From positions 27,841 through 91,840 of the forward strand of contig CAITUY010000152.1 in assembly GCA_903895695.1 (NCBI GenBank): a DNA stretch of 64,000 bases. Direction: 5' to 3'. Origin of the DNA: an uncultured bacterium. GTDB lineage: Bacteria > Verrucomicrobiota > Kiritimatiellia > CAIKKV01 > CAITUY01. The position numbers and the translations under genes were made by a program. Numbering within the stretch: position 1 is the first letter of the stretch; each line of letters starts with the position of its first letter. Below, piece by piece: positions 9,843-17,599 of this stretch. The notes under the pieces were generated by a model that was not told the DNA's origin, searched no databases, and worked only from the letters and a program-made list of their open reading frames with translations.

Positions 9843-11471
9843 ATGGTGAGCATGTCTCCCGTATGTGAGCCCATGGAGGGGACGCCCATCGTCGCCAGCC
9901 GACCGGCCCTTTTCGCGCGTGCCGCGCTGCTGGCGTCTCTCGGCCTCCTCGCCCTGCTCTGCATCGTCAACAGTTTCGCCAAACACCTGACGCCCGACAA
10001 CTCGATCTACCTGCTTCACGCCCGGACCTTCGTCCAGACCCTGGATCGTTTCTCTCTTTCCCACGATTCAAAAGGCATCCTGCTCACGCTGGTGTTGGCC
10101 CCCTGCGTGTGGATCTTCGGCGCGACCATGGCGGCAGCGGCCTCGGCCCAGCTTGTCGCCTACGGAGTGGGCTTCATGTGCCTGTATGGGCTCATCCGCT
10201 CCTACGCCTACGCTCTTGATGCCGCGATCATCTGTCTGCTCGGGATCTGCGTTGTGTGCTCCCACCTGATCTGGGGTGGAAATGCCCGCCCGGAGGATTT
10301 CGCGGTGGCGTATATCGCCGTGGCGCTCCTGGCCTCATGGCGACGAACGCGAGGCTGGCTGCTCCTTGGAGGCGGCATGGCGGCCTGCTGCCTGTTCACG
10401 AAGACCACGCTCGTATTGGCGCCCGCGGCCGTCCTGATCGCCGGCTGTGTCGTCGCCGACTCTGATGCCGGCTCTACAAAGGGAAAACAGGAACTGCGCG
10501 AGGGTGCGAGGATCGTGCGCCATCTCTTGTGGGCAGGTTTGGGGTTCGCCCTGGTCACGACCGCGATCCTCGCCTGGATCTCCCTGTTCGACAGTCTGCC
10601 CGGTTGGTACCGGCAGACCATTCAATGGCCCGCGACCTACCGCGCGGCATCGATTCCCGGCCTCGCCGAAATCAGCGCCACGCTGGCCCTGGCCAGGGGT
10701 TCCGGCCTCCACTACCTTCTCGGCATCAGTCTGCTTGGCCTGTTGGTCGGCTGGCTGAAGGGGGCGAGACGCTTGGCGGTCCTGGTGGCCGTGCTGCTGC
10801 TGGCGGAACTCCTTCGGATCGCGATCGAGGGCGCACGCTGGCCCTACACGCTGACCATAGCCATCCTGCCCATGCTGGTCGGCGCCAGTCTGCTTGGCAT
10901 TCGCAAAGGCGCGTCCCGGCCGTCGTCTTTGTGGCACGTCGCCGCCCCGCTGTTCTGCCTCGTTCCCCTTCTCGCCGTGAGCGCGCGTGCCGAAGCCACG
11001 GCGTTCGAACTACGGCTCTTGCGCCGCCTGCCGTCGCCCTGCGAGTATCTGGCCGCCCAGATGCATGCGGCAGGATACCGGCAGGGTGAGTCGGTCTTCG
11101 TTCTCGGTAACGACTATCAGCTTATCCTCTTGTTGGGGGCGCCCGCCCCCGCCCCGGTACTGCCGCTCCACTATCTGGATGTCTCCGCGGAAGAGCAGCT
11201 TGCCACACGCCGGTTTTACGCGCAGCGCCCCCCGGTCTGGGTCGCCGCGCTGGCCCCGCTGGCGCCGGCCGACAAACTCCCGATCCTGGGCTCCGTTGAC
11301 GGCGCCTATGACGTTGTACTTCCGACCGATGCCGCTTCCCTGCGGGTGAGCCGCCCCGTCGAAGTGGCGGGCTCGGATCTGTGTCCGGTACTCCCGCACA
11401 CGGCCAAGTACCGCGCTCTAGTCGACACCGGCTATCGACAAATCTGGCGGCTCGCCGAGGTGCCCCGATGA
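9843..11471 (+). CDS. Multi-pass membrane protein, glycosyltransferase family 39-like
   Basis: About 542 residues with some ten hydrophobic segments. The first extracytoplasmic loop after TM1 contains DNSIYLLHARTFVQ, the place where GT39/ArnT-type polyprenyl-phosphate-sugar transferases carry their catalytic Asp. I therefore suggest a transferase that moves a sugar from a lipid carrier to an envelope acceptor. A soluble C-terminal segment of about 150 residues follows the last membrane helices. ATG 9843 is chosen, 9 bp after the upstream stop; an in-frame ATG at 9852 is the alternative. The next gene overlaps by 4 bp. Family assignment is moderate because only topology and loop context support it. 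Confidence 0.6.
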   Translation: MVSMSPVCEPMEGTPIVASRPALFARAALLASLGLLALLCIVNSFAKHLTPDNSIYLLHARTFVQTLDRFSLSHDSKGILLTLVLAPCVWIFGATMAAAASAQLVAYGVGFMCLYGLIRSYAYALDAAIICLLGICVVCSHLIWGGNARPEDFAVAYIAVALLASWRRTRGWLLLGGGMAACCLFTKTTLVLAPAAVLIAGCVVADSDAGSTKGKQELREGARIVRHLLWAGLGFALVTTAILAWISLFDSLPGWYRQTIQWPATYRAASIPGLAEISATLALARGSGLHYLLGISLLGLLVGWLKGARRLAVLVAVLLLAELLRIAIEGARWPYTLTIAILPMLVGASLLGIRKGASRPSSLWHVAAPLFCLVPLLAVSARAEATAFELRLLRRLPSPCEYLAAQMHAAGYRQGESVFVLGNDYQLILLLGAPAPAPVLPLHYLDVSAEEQLATRRFYAQRPPVWVAALAPLAPADKLPILGSVDGAYDVVLPTDAASLRVSRPVEVAGSDLCPVLPHTAKYRALVDTGYRQIWRLAEVPR

Positions 11472-13051
11472 CCCTGCCTTTCCGTTGTGATGTGGCCGTT
11501 ATCGGGGCCGGTGTCGCCGGGATGACAGCGGCAGCCCTGCTCTCCAAGGCCGGCTTGAGCACCGTCGTGTTTGAGGCCGGCGCCCGCCCCGGCGGCTACC
11601 TGGATTCCTTCGAGCGCCAGAATTTCCGTTTCGACACCTCCATCCAGTGGCTAAACCAGTGTCGCCCGGGCGGCTTCGTATTCCGGATCCACCATCACGT
11701 CGGCGCGGACTGCCCGGAGTACCCATTGCTTGGACGGATCCACCGTTACAAGAGCGGCGCCCATGACTATCTCCTGTCAACGGATCCGCTTCAGTTCCGC
11801 GATCGTCTGATCCATGATTTTCCGCACGAGCGAGGGGGCCTTACAGCCTTGTTCGAGGATGCTGCGAAACTGGGCCGGCACATGCGTTTCCTCGACAACC
11901 ACATGCGGGCGGCCGGAACCATGACCACCCGCGAGAAGCTGCGTCACGGCCTGGCCATGACCCGCTGGGTGTGGCCGATTCGCCGGTTCGTGACCACGCC
12001 GGCAGTAACGGGACTTCTTCAGTATTTCCAGACACCGGAACTGCGCGAGCTGTTTCATTCGGACGGCACGATGATGTCCGTTCTCGTACCGCTGGGCTTT
12101 GCGTTCACCGGCGACTTTCAAACCCCGCCCAAGGGGGGGAGCGGCGAGATCGTCGCCTGGCTGGGACGCCGAATCGCCGCCGAGGGGGGGCAAGTGCTGA
12201 CAGGGCAACCCGTCCAGGAAATCCTGCTCGACGCGAAAGGCGCCGCCGCAGGGGTGAGGTTGACGACCGGGCAGGCTGTGCACGCCCGCTATGTCGTGGC
12301 CGCGTGCGACGTGGAAACGCTGTTTGCCAAGATGGTGCCCGGCGACCGTATTCCGGACCGCTGGCGCCGTCGACTCCGGGAGGCGGATCTCTATCCCTCC
12401 AGCTTCTCGATCTACCTCGGCCTGGACTGCGATCCGGCTTCACTCGGCCTGAACGAGGCGATGGTACGTCTGACCACCGGAACGGCGGGGTCCGGCGAAC
12501 GGACATCGGGCGATCCCCGCACCGCCACATTTACGCTGCTGGCTCCTTCGCTGCGCGATCCCTCGTTCGCGCCGCCAGGCAAAGGAACCCTGGTCATCCA
12601 ATGTCCGGCCCGCATGGACTACGAGAACCAATGGCGTACCGGGCCCGGTCTGGAACGGGGCGACGCGTACCGGACCCTGAAAAGCACTTTCGCGGCCGCT
12701 CTCCTGGATCGCGTGGAACAAGTCCTGATCCCGGATCTCTGGCGGCATATCGAGGTGATGGAGGCGGCCACGCCGGTGACCTTCTGGCGTTACACCGGCA
12801 ACCGGGGCGGAACGATCATGGGTCACAAGCCGACTCGCAAAAACATCCATGCGAACCTGGCGCGGATCCAGACGCCCGTGAAGCGCCTGCTGCTGGGCGG
12901 GCAATGGGCCGAGTATGGCGGCGGGGTCCCCATGGCAACCAAGGCGGCGGTGAATGCCAGCCTGACCATTCTGCGCGACCTGCGCCCAGCCGCATTCGAG
13001 ACGCTGAAGGCGGTTGTGGATGGCGTCACAACGGCGCCCGGCAGCCCTTAG
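11468..13051 (+). CDS. FAD-dependent oxidoreductase, phytoene desaturase / retinol saturase (CrtI) type
   Basis: A 527-residue flavoprotein. The N-terminal dinucleotide-binding motif VIGAGVAGMTAA is followed by the acidic FEAGARPGG loop. The C-terminal FAD-binding patch (LLLGGQWAEYGGGVPMATKAAVNAS) is the pattern of CrtI, CrtN and all-trans-retinol 13,14-reductase relatives. It should oxidise or saturate a hydrophobic polyene or isoprenoid-like substrate. No crtB or other carotenoid gene is in the window. ATG 11468 overlaps the stop of the membrane protein (ATGA), so the two are co-translated. That pairing suggests a substrate that is membrane-embedded or lipid-linked. Function beyond the family is not determined. 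Confidence 0.82.
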   Translation: MTLPFRCDVAVIGAGVAGMTAAALLSKAGLSTVVFEAGARPGGYLDSFERQNFRFDTSIQWLNQCRPGGFVFRIHHHVGADCPEYPLLGRIHRYKSGAHDYLLSTDPLQFRDRLIHDFPHERGGLTALFEDAAKLGRHMRFLDNHMRAAGTMTTREKLRHGLAMTRWVWPIRRFVTTPAVTGLLQYFQTPELRELFHSDGTMMSVLVPLGFAFTGDFQTPPKGGSGEIVAWLGRRIAAEGGQVLTGQPVQEILLDAKGAAAGVRLTTGQAVHARYVVAACDVETLFAKMVPGDRIPDRWRRRLREADLYPSSFSIYLGLDCDPASLGLNEAMVRLTTGTAGSGERTSGDPRTATFTLLAPSLRDPSFAPPGKGTLVIQCPARMDYENQWRTGPGLERGDAYRTLKSTFAAALLDRVEQVLIPDLWRHIEVMEAATPVTFWRYTGNRGGTIMGHKPTRKNIHANLARIQTPVKRLLLGGQWAEYGGGVPMATKAAVNASLTILRDLRPAAFETLKAVVDGVTTAPGSP

Positions 13052-13274
13052 CACCTTTCGAGACGGCGAATCGTGGAAGGACAATGCGTATGCGATCAGG
13101 GCGGCGGGGACGATTCCGGCTCAGATCACACTCCATCTGAGAGGCTCTTCAAACACCGTAAGCGGGTCGCTCTTCAACTGCCTTCGGAACGGAGTTGTCG
13201 AGACCAGCCTATCGGGAAGCCCGGCAGGGTTGGCGGACCGGTGAGTGTTGCACGCTGAACGTTGACCTTGAATC
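13052..13274. other. Convergent intergenic region with a weak hairpin
   Basis: This 223-bp gap lies between the plus-strand CrtI-like gene and the minus-strand res gene. A 7-bp inverted repeat CTCAGAT/ATCTGAG with an 8-nt loop is at 13120-13141. It is not followed by a T run, so a role as a rho-independent terminator is doubtful. I see no gene here. Confidence 0.4.
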
Positions 13275-16200
13275 CTATGCGAATATTGTTCTGAGATAAT
13301 CCGTCTGACCCTCTTTGGCGATGAGGATGTGCGAGTCTTCGAGTTGTTGCGTGGTCCAGTTGGCGAAGTGGGCCTGCAGGACTTCGAGGGGGGTCTCGGT
13401 GATGATGAACGAATCTACGCTTTCGAGTTTCATGCAAGCCTTGCCGGTCTTCTGCCTGTACGTGAAATCCTTGAGTTTCTGGTGGAGTTTGACCTTTTCG
13501 TTATCCCAGTAGGCCTTCTCGTGCCGCATGCCGTGCGGTTCGATGAAGATGACACGTTGCTTCTGCCCCTCCTTGATCCAGAGGATGAAGTCCGGGTAGA
13601 ACCCTTCGTTCTCGAAAAAGCCGATGCCGCACCCGCGACTGAGGTTGCGGAGGAGGAAGATTTCCTTGCCCTTCAGAAGCCCGGCCGCTTCCGCTTTCAC
13701 GAGGTCACGGAGTGCCGCGACAAAACGCTGTTCGCTGGCTTTCAAGGGGGCGGGCTGGATTGTGAGTCTTCCGGCTCGTTCGATCAGGAGCGGTTGATAG
13801 AGGTGCCGATCAAAGTGGAGTCTGGGCAACTCGCCCGCCTCGGTCTTGTAAAGCTTGTCGGCCTCCTGGATGAGTTTGCGTACATGCTTAATCAGATCGT
13901 GCTCCGACTTTGGCACGCGGACCGTGACGTCCTGGAAGTTCGGGTGTTGCCTGGTGAGGGGGACATAGACCGTGTGGTCCGACTCCCAACGCTGCCTGGA
14001 GATGCTGTAGAACTTCTCCGCATAACGTTGCAGGATCGCGAGCACCGTCCTATGGAGGCGATCGCTGTGTTCAAAACCGGCGAGGTTGACTTGATCGTCC
14101 TGACTGATCAGGGTGTACAGTCTTGGATTGTGCTCGATGATTCGCCGGGGCGCATCGATGGGGATGTGCAGGTTGCGCCAGGACTTCAGTTCCTTGTACT
14201 GAACAAGGTCGAGCCAGAGTTGTTGCCAGTCGACGCAAGACAGACTCTCGGACGGGATCGGCGTATCCTTACCGCCGATCGCAACCGTGGTGGCGATCTC
14301 CTCGTCCCCGCTCTTGATCGACGTCACCTTGACCGACAGATCCAGGCGAATCTTTGCAGCCGGATCCGGTTGGAGTGCCAGGAGACACTGCGCGTCAAAG
14401 GCCTGGTTCTTTTCCGGGACCGGGATAAGGAGTTGGCTCTTGAGGAAGGTGGCGTCGGCCTTGATTTTGACATGCAGCACGTCGGAACCTTCGAACGGCA
14501 CACCCTCACGCTCCAGGTAGGAACGGAACTGCGCCATATAGTTGGCGCGCAACGCGAAGATGTTGAGCGTCTCAAGGAGGGCGACGTGGGGCGGATGTTC
14601 CCCGTCCGTGGCGTTGCTGCGCTGCAGCGACATCTTGCGGCCGCGAAGGCGGACGCCGCGGCCGAACAGTTGGATGATCTCGGAGCCTTCGCGTTTGCCG
14701 ATATTCAGTAGGCCCATGTTGGAGACGCGCCAACTGTTCCATCCTTCCATGAACTTCTTGGCCCCGACGAGAATCTGGATAGGTGAAGACGGATCGTTGA
14801 TCGTGTTGAACAGCGATGGGCTGACGATGTCGTCCTCGACGACAATCCCGGCGCCATCCTCTTCGACCAGCGTCTTGAATGTGGACGTGTCGCCAATGTA
14901 GATCACGCCGAAACACTGCTCGGAATTGCCGGCCCGAAGTCCCAGTTCGCCCGCACGGGCCTTGAGGTCGCACAGATGGAGTGCGGCCCCGGCGGGAGTG
15001 CCGAAAATATCGCGCAGGATTGTCTGGTACAAGGCGCGTGCGTCGATCGGGATCGCCTTGAGATACGGGAACCGACCGGCAAAGAGGTCATCCTGCGTGT
15101 CGTCCCCCAGGGTGATGCCGGTCTTCTCCGCGAGGATCTTCTCCATACCCTGAACGATCCTGTTGTAGGGATTCCCGAGAAAGCTGTGCAGGAAGTGGGC
15201 CACCGTGAGCACGTCCGATCGCGGTTTCCCATCCTCCTTGTAGACGGCGTTGACGCTGCTGCCCACGAAGACCCACAAGGGCGCGTCAAGGTTGTAGGGT
15301 TGCAGGACCGCCCGGTTGTCGCGCCAGTATCGATGTTGCTCGTAGAACGAAAGCAGGCCGCCAAGCAGGAGGAGTTCCGTCTGGGCCGGGGTCGTTGTCT
15401 GCTGCAAATTCAGGACCTGAAAGTCCTTGCCGTATCCGTCGCCATGGAAATACTTGTAGGAGTAATCGAAGACGATGCACTTCCCATACTCCTGGGTGAG
15501 ACTGTCGTCGCCGGCGGCGGTCAGGGCCTGGCCAAACGTGGCGCTGTACTCAAAGGTGAAACCGGTTTCGCCCAGACGGTCACGGTAGGCGCGCCATACT
15601 TCGCCACCCGCGCCTTTGTGGCCCTCGTCGACAAAGATCAGGTTATTGCCCTGGAAGCATTCCACGCCGACCGTGACGCCACCGCCGCGTTTCTCCTCCA
15701 CCAGTTTCGTGATTTCGATGACCTGGACGACATGGCGTCCACCCAGGGCGAGACCGCTCTCCCCCAACGTAAACCGGCGCGAGGCAATTCCCGAGGCGGC
15801 CATCTCGGTCATGTGCTGGTCGCTCAAGCCTTCGTTCGGCGTAATGAGCAGAATGTTGTCAAGCGTCCTCTTGCCGTTGTAATGGAGGAATTGGCGGAAA
15901 TTGAGATGCATGATCAACGTTTTGCCACTTCCGGTAGCCATCCAGAATGCCAGCTTCTGGAGGTCGGTCACGGTGAAGGCGGGACAGGCAGCCCGACCGG
16001 TGTCTTGTGCGGCCCGCGCCTTGGCAAAGCGGTTCAGCGCCTTCAGAGTCTCGGCGCGGTGATTCATCCAGCGATCGAGAATGACCTCCGTGTACAGGAC
16101 CGCCAGGTACTGGAAATAGCGCAGGGTAATCGGCGCGGGGCGTCCGGCGTTGATGGCATGGAGATGGACGCGAATGTTGTCGTCGTATTGCGGCAATGCC

Positions 16201-16409
16201 TGGGCAAGGTGGGCGTCAAGTTTCGCGCCCCGCCCGGTCAGGTGATGGAAGACAAAGCTGTGGCCGGATGCATCGTAGCCCTCGGATGCGCCGCGAATAT
16301 CGTGCAGCAATTCGCGGTTCTCTTTGTAGCCGAAGAGACTGTTGAGCCAGGCAAGGAGAAGCAGTCGGTGTTCCAGGCCGAGAGACGTGTCTTGTGCCGT
16401 GACGGACAT
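13275..16409 (-). CDS. Type III restriction-type DEAD/DEAH helicase-nuclease (Res)
   Basis: A 1044-residue SF2 helicase of the type III Res group, which translocates or switches on DNA after the cognate methyltransferase finds an unmethylated site. Walker A ATGSGKT is at 158-164 and motif II DEGH at 261-264. Helicase motif VI appears as QLFGRGVRLRG. The C-terminal endonuclease segment reads P-D940-F and then E957-P-H959: the PD and acidic residues fit PD-(D/E)xK, but His stands where Lys is usual. Start ATG 16409 fits the conserved MSVTAQD N-terminus and lies 4 bp beyond the stop codon of the DUF1016 gene, so the two are one operon. It probably acts with the Mod protein at 17600-20692. Confidence 0.88.
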   Translation of the reverse strand: MSVTAQDTSLGLEHRLLLLAWLNSLFGYKENRELLHDIRGASEGYDASGHSFVFHHLTGRGAKLDAHLAQALPQYDDNIRVHLHAINAGRPAPITLRYFQYLAVLYTEVILDRWMNHRAETLKALNRFAKARAAQDTGRAACPAFTVTDLQKLAFWMATGSGKTLIMHLNFRQFLHYNGKRTLDNILLITPNEGLSDQHMTEMAASGIASRRFTLGESGLALGGRHVVQVIEITKLVEEKRGGGVTVGVECFQGNNLIFVDEGHKGAGGEVWRAYRDRLGETGFTFEYSATFGQALTAAGDDSLTQEYGKCIVFDYSYKYFHGDGYGKDFQVLNLQQTTTPAQTELLLLGGLLSFYEQHRYWRDNRAVLQPYNLDAPLWVFVGSSVNAVYKEDGKPRSDVLTVAHFLHSFLGNPYNRIVQGMEKILAEKTGITLGDDTQDDLFAGRFPYLKAIPIDARALYQTILRDIFGTPAGAALHLCDLKARAGELGLRAGNSEQCFGVIYIGDTSTFKTLVEEDGAGIVVEDDIVSPSLFNTINDPSSPIQILVGAKKFMEGWNSWRVSNMGLLNIGKREGSEIIQLFGRGVRLRGRKMSLQRSNATDGEHPPHVALLETLNIFALRANYMAQFRSYLEREGVPFEGSDVLHVKIKADATFLKSQLLIPVPEKNQAFDAQCLLALQPDPAAKIRLDLSVKVTSIKSGDEEIATTVAIGGKDTPIPSESLSCVDWQQLWLDLVQYKELKSWRNLHIPIDAPRRIIEHNPRLYTLISQDDQVNLAGFEHSDRLHRTVLAILQRYAEKFYSISRQRWESDHTVYVPLTRQHPNFQDVTVRVPKSEHDLIKHVRKLIQEADKLYKTEAGELPRLHFDRHLYQPLLIERAGRLTIQPAPLKASEQRFVAALRDLVKAEAAGLLKGKEIFLLRNLSRGCGIGFFENEGFYPDFILWIKEGQKQRVIFIEPHGMRHEKAYWDNEKVKLHQKLKDFTYRQKTGKACMKLESVDSFIITETPLEVLQAHFANWTTQQLEDSHILIAKEGQTDYLRTIFA

Positions 16410-16413
16410 GGAA

Positions 16414-17439
16414 CTAAAGATCCCCGTCCCTGAATAACTTCTCGATCTCCGCGGGCTCCGGCAACTCACCCTTCAACTCCCGCGGCAGGCGCTTGAACAT
16501 CCGATACGTGGCCACGCCAATGGGCTTGCGGGCTTCATACAAAGCGTACTCAACCACGGTGCGTTTCTTGCTCTTGCACAAGATGATGCCAATGGAAGGG
16601 TTTTCCCACTTCTCCCGCACCTGGCGGTCCAGCGCCGTCAGATAGAACTGCATCTTGCCCACGAATTCAGGCTGGAACTCGCCAACCTTCAACTCAATGG
16701 CCACCAAACTTTTCAGTCGGCGGTGATACAGCAGCAGGTCAATGAAATATTCGTTGCCCTCCACCTCCAGGCGGAACTGGCTGCCCACAAACGAAAACAA
16801 CCCGCCCATGGCGCGGAGAAAGTGCTCGATGCGACCGACCAACGCCCGCTCTAGCTCCCGTTCGGCATGCTCTTCGCCCAGTTCCAGGAAGTCGAACGTG
16901 TACTCGTCCTTCACCGCCAGTTTGGCCTGGGCACGAATGGCAGGGGTGACGGTCTTGTCGAAATTGGTCTGACCGAGAAGGGTCTTCTCGTAACTCTGGT
17001 TCTCGATCTGATGGAGCAGAACACTCTTGGTCCAGCCGAATTTCCGCGTCATCCGGATATAGAACTCGCGTTCGAGGTCGTCTGCGCACTTAGCCATAAG
17101 CACCAAGTGCTTGGTCCAGCTTATTTCTCCAACCAATGGTTGGAGTTTTGCGCTGGCGCGGTACATCACATAGAACTGGCGCATGTACCAAAGATTCTGG
17201 GAGGAATAGCCTTGGACACCGGGGAACTCCTTCTGAAGATCCGATGCCAAGCGCTGAACGACAGACTTACCCCAGCTATCCCCTTGCTGCCGTTCGACAA
17301 TCATCCGTCCGATATCCCAATACAGGCCAATGTGTTCTGTGTTAGCGGCCTTCAGCGCAGCATACTGGGCAGACCGAATGCGTTCCTTGATCGCACCCAG
17401 CAACCCCGCATAGTCGGTCAGTTCGATGTTCTTATTCAT
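16414..17439 (-). CDS. DUF1016 family PDDEXK nuclease (YhcG-like)
   Basis: A 341-residue protein with an N-terminal DUF1016 helical domain (about 10-150) and a C-terminal PD-(D/E)xK nuclease domain. The nuclease site is D234 in YFIDLLLYHR and E249-L-K251 in AIELKVGEF, so the catalytic set looks intact. It sits between mod and res on the same strand, so it may be an accessory subunit or a separate defence nuclease. ATG 17439 is chosen because MNKNIELTDYAGLL starts the family's conserved helix. An upstream in-frame ATG at 17532 would translate two of the leader palindromes. No good ribosome binding site precedes 17439. Codons for KLQPLVG (98-104) coincide with a perfect 19-bp palindrome. Confidence 0.88.
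   Translation of the reverse strand: MNKNIELTDYAGLLGAIKERIRSAQYAALKAANTEHIGLYWDIGRMIVERQQGDSWGKSVVQRLASDLQKEFPGVQGYSSQNLWYMRQFYVMYRASAKLQPLVGEISWTKHLVLMAKCADDLEREFYIRMTRKFGWTKSVLLHQIENQSYEKTLLGQTNFDKTVTPAIRAQAKLAVKDEYTFDFLELGEEHAERELERALVGRIEHFLRAMGGLFSFVGSQFRLEVEGNEYFIDLLLYHRRLKSLVAIELKVGEFQPEFVGKMQFYLTALDRQVREKWENPSIGIILCKSKKRTVVEYALYEARKPIGVATYRMFKRLPRELKGELPEPAEIEKLFRDGDL
17102..17145 (-). repeat. Two palindromes inside the DUF1016 coding sequence
   Basis: 17127-17145 reads CTCCAACCA-A-TGGTTGGAG, with perfect 9-bp arms. 17102-17115 reads ACCAAG-TG-CTTGGT, with 6-bp arms. The first shares its CTCCAAC/GTTGGAG stem with the leader palindrome at 17499-17521. In the protein they encode KLQPLVG and TKHLV. 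Confidence 0.8.
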
Positions 17440-17463
17440 CGCCTTGCTGCATCTTCCAAAACC

Positions 17464-17598
17464 TGTACCAATGGTGCAACCATTGCCGTCTCCATCAAAA
17501 CTCCAACTGCCGGTTGGAGTTCTGCTCCCCATGCACCACTTTCTCTCACCATCGGTGAGAGTTTCTTGCCAGAGTCACTATTGCAGCCAATGGCTGCA
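17464..17598 (-). repeat. Cluster of four short palindromes in the DUF1016 leader
   Basis: Between the mod stop (17600) and the DUF1016 start (17439) lie four inverted repeats. They are TGCAGCCA-A-TGGCTGCA (17582-17598), CTCTCACC-ATC-GGTGAGAG (17543-17561), AACTCCAAC-TGCCG-GTTGGAGTT (17499-17521), and overlapping pairs around 17464-17485 (TGTACCA-A-TGGTGCA with one mismatch, and CAATGGT-GCA-ACCATTG). Arms are 7-9 bp, centres 1-5 nt, and several share a CCAATGG core. They could form successive RNA hairpins or bind a dimeric protein. Confidence 0.85.
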
Positions 17599-17599
17599 T

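Noticed and set aside
13120..13141. Rho-independent terminator after the CrtI-like gene
   Set aside because: The stem is only 7 bp with an 8-nt loop, and no T run follows on either strand.
16409..17439. Frameshift splitting one large restriction protein into two
   Set aside because: The DUF1016 protein has its own complete family length, and the Res protein begins with a normal N-terminus, so they are separate genes.
17464..17598. CRISPR array
   Set aside because: The palindromes differ in sequence and spacing, with no regular repeats or spacers and no cas genes.
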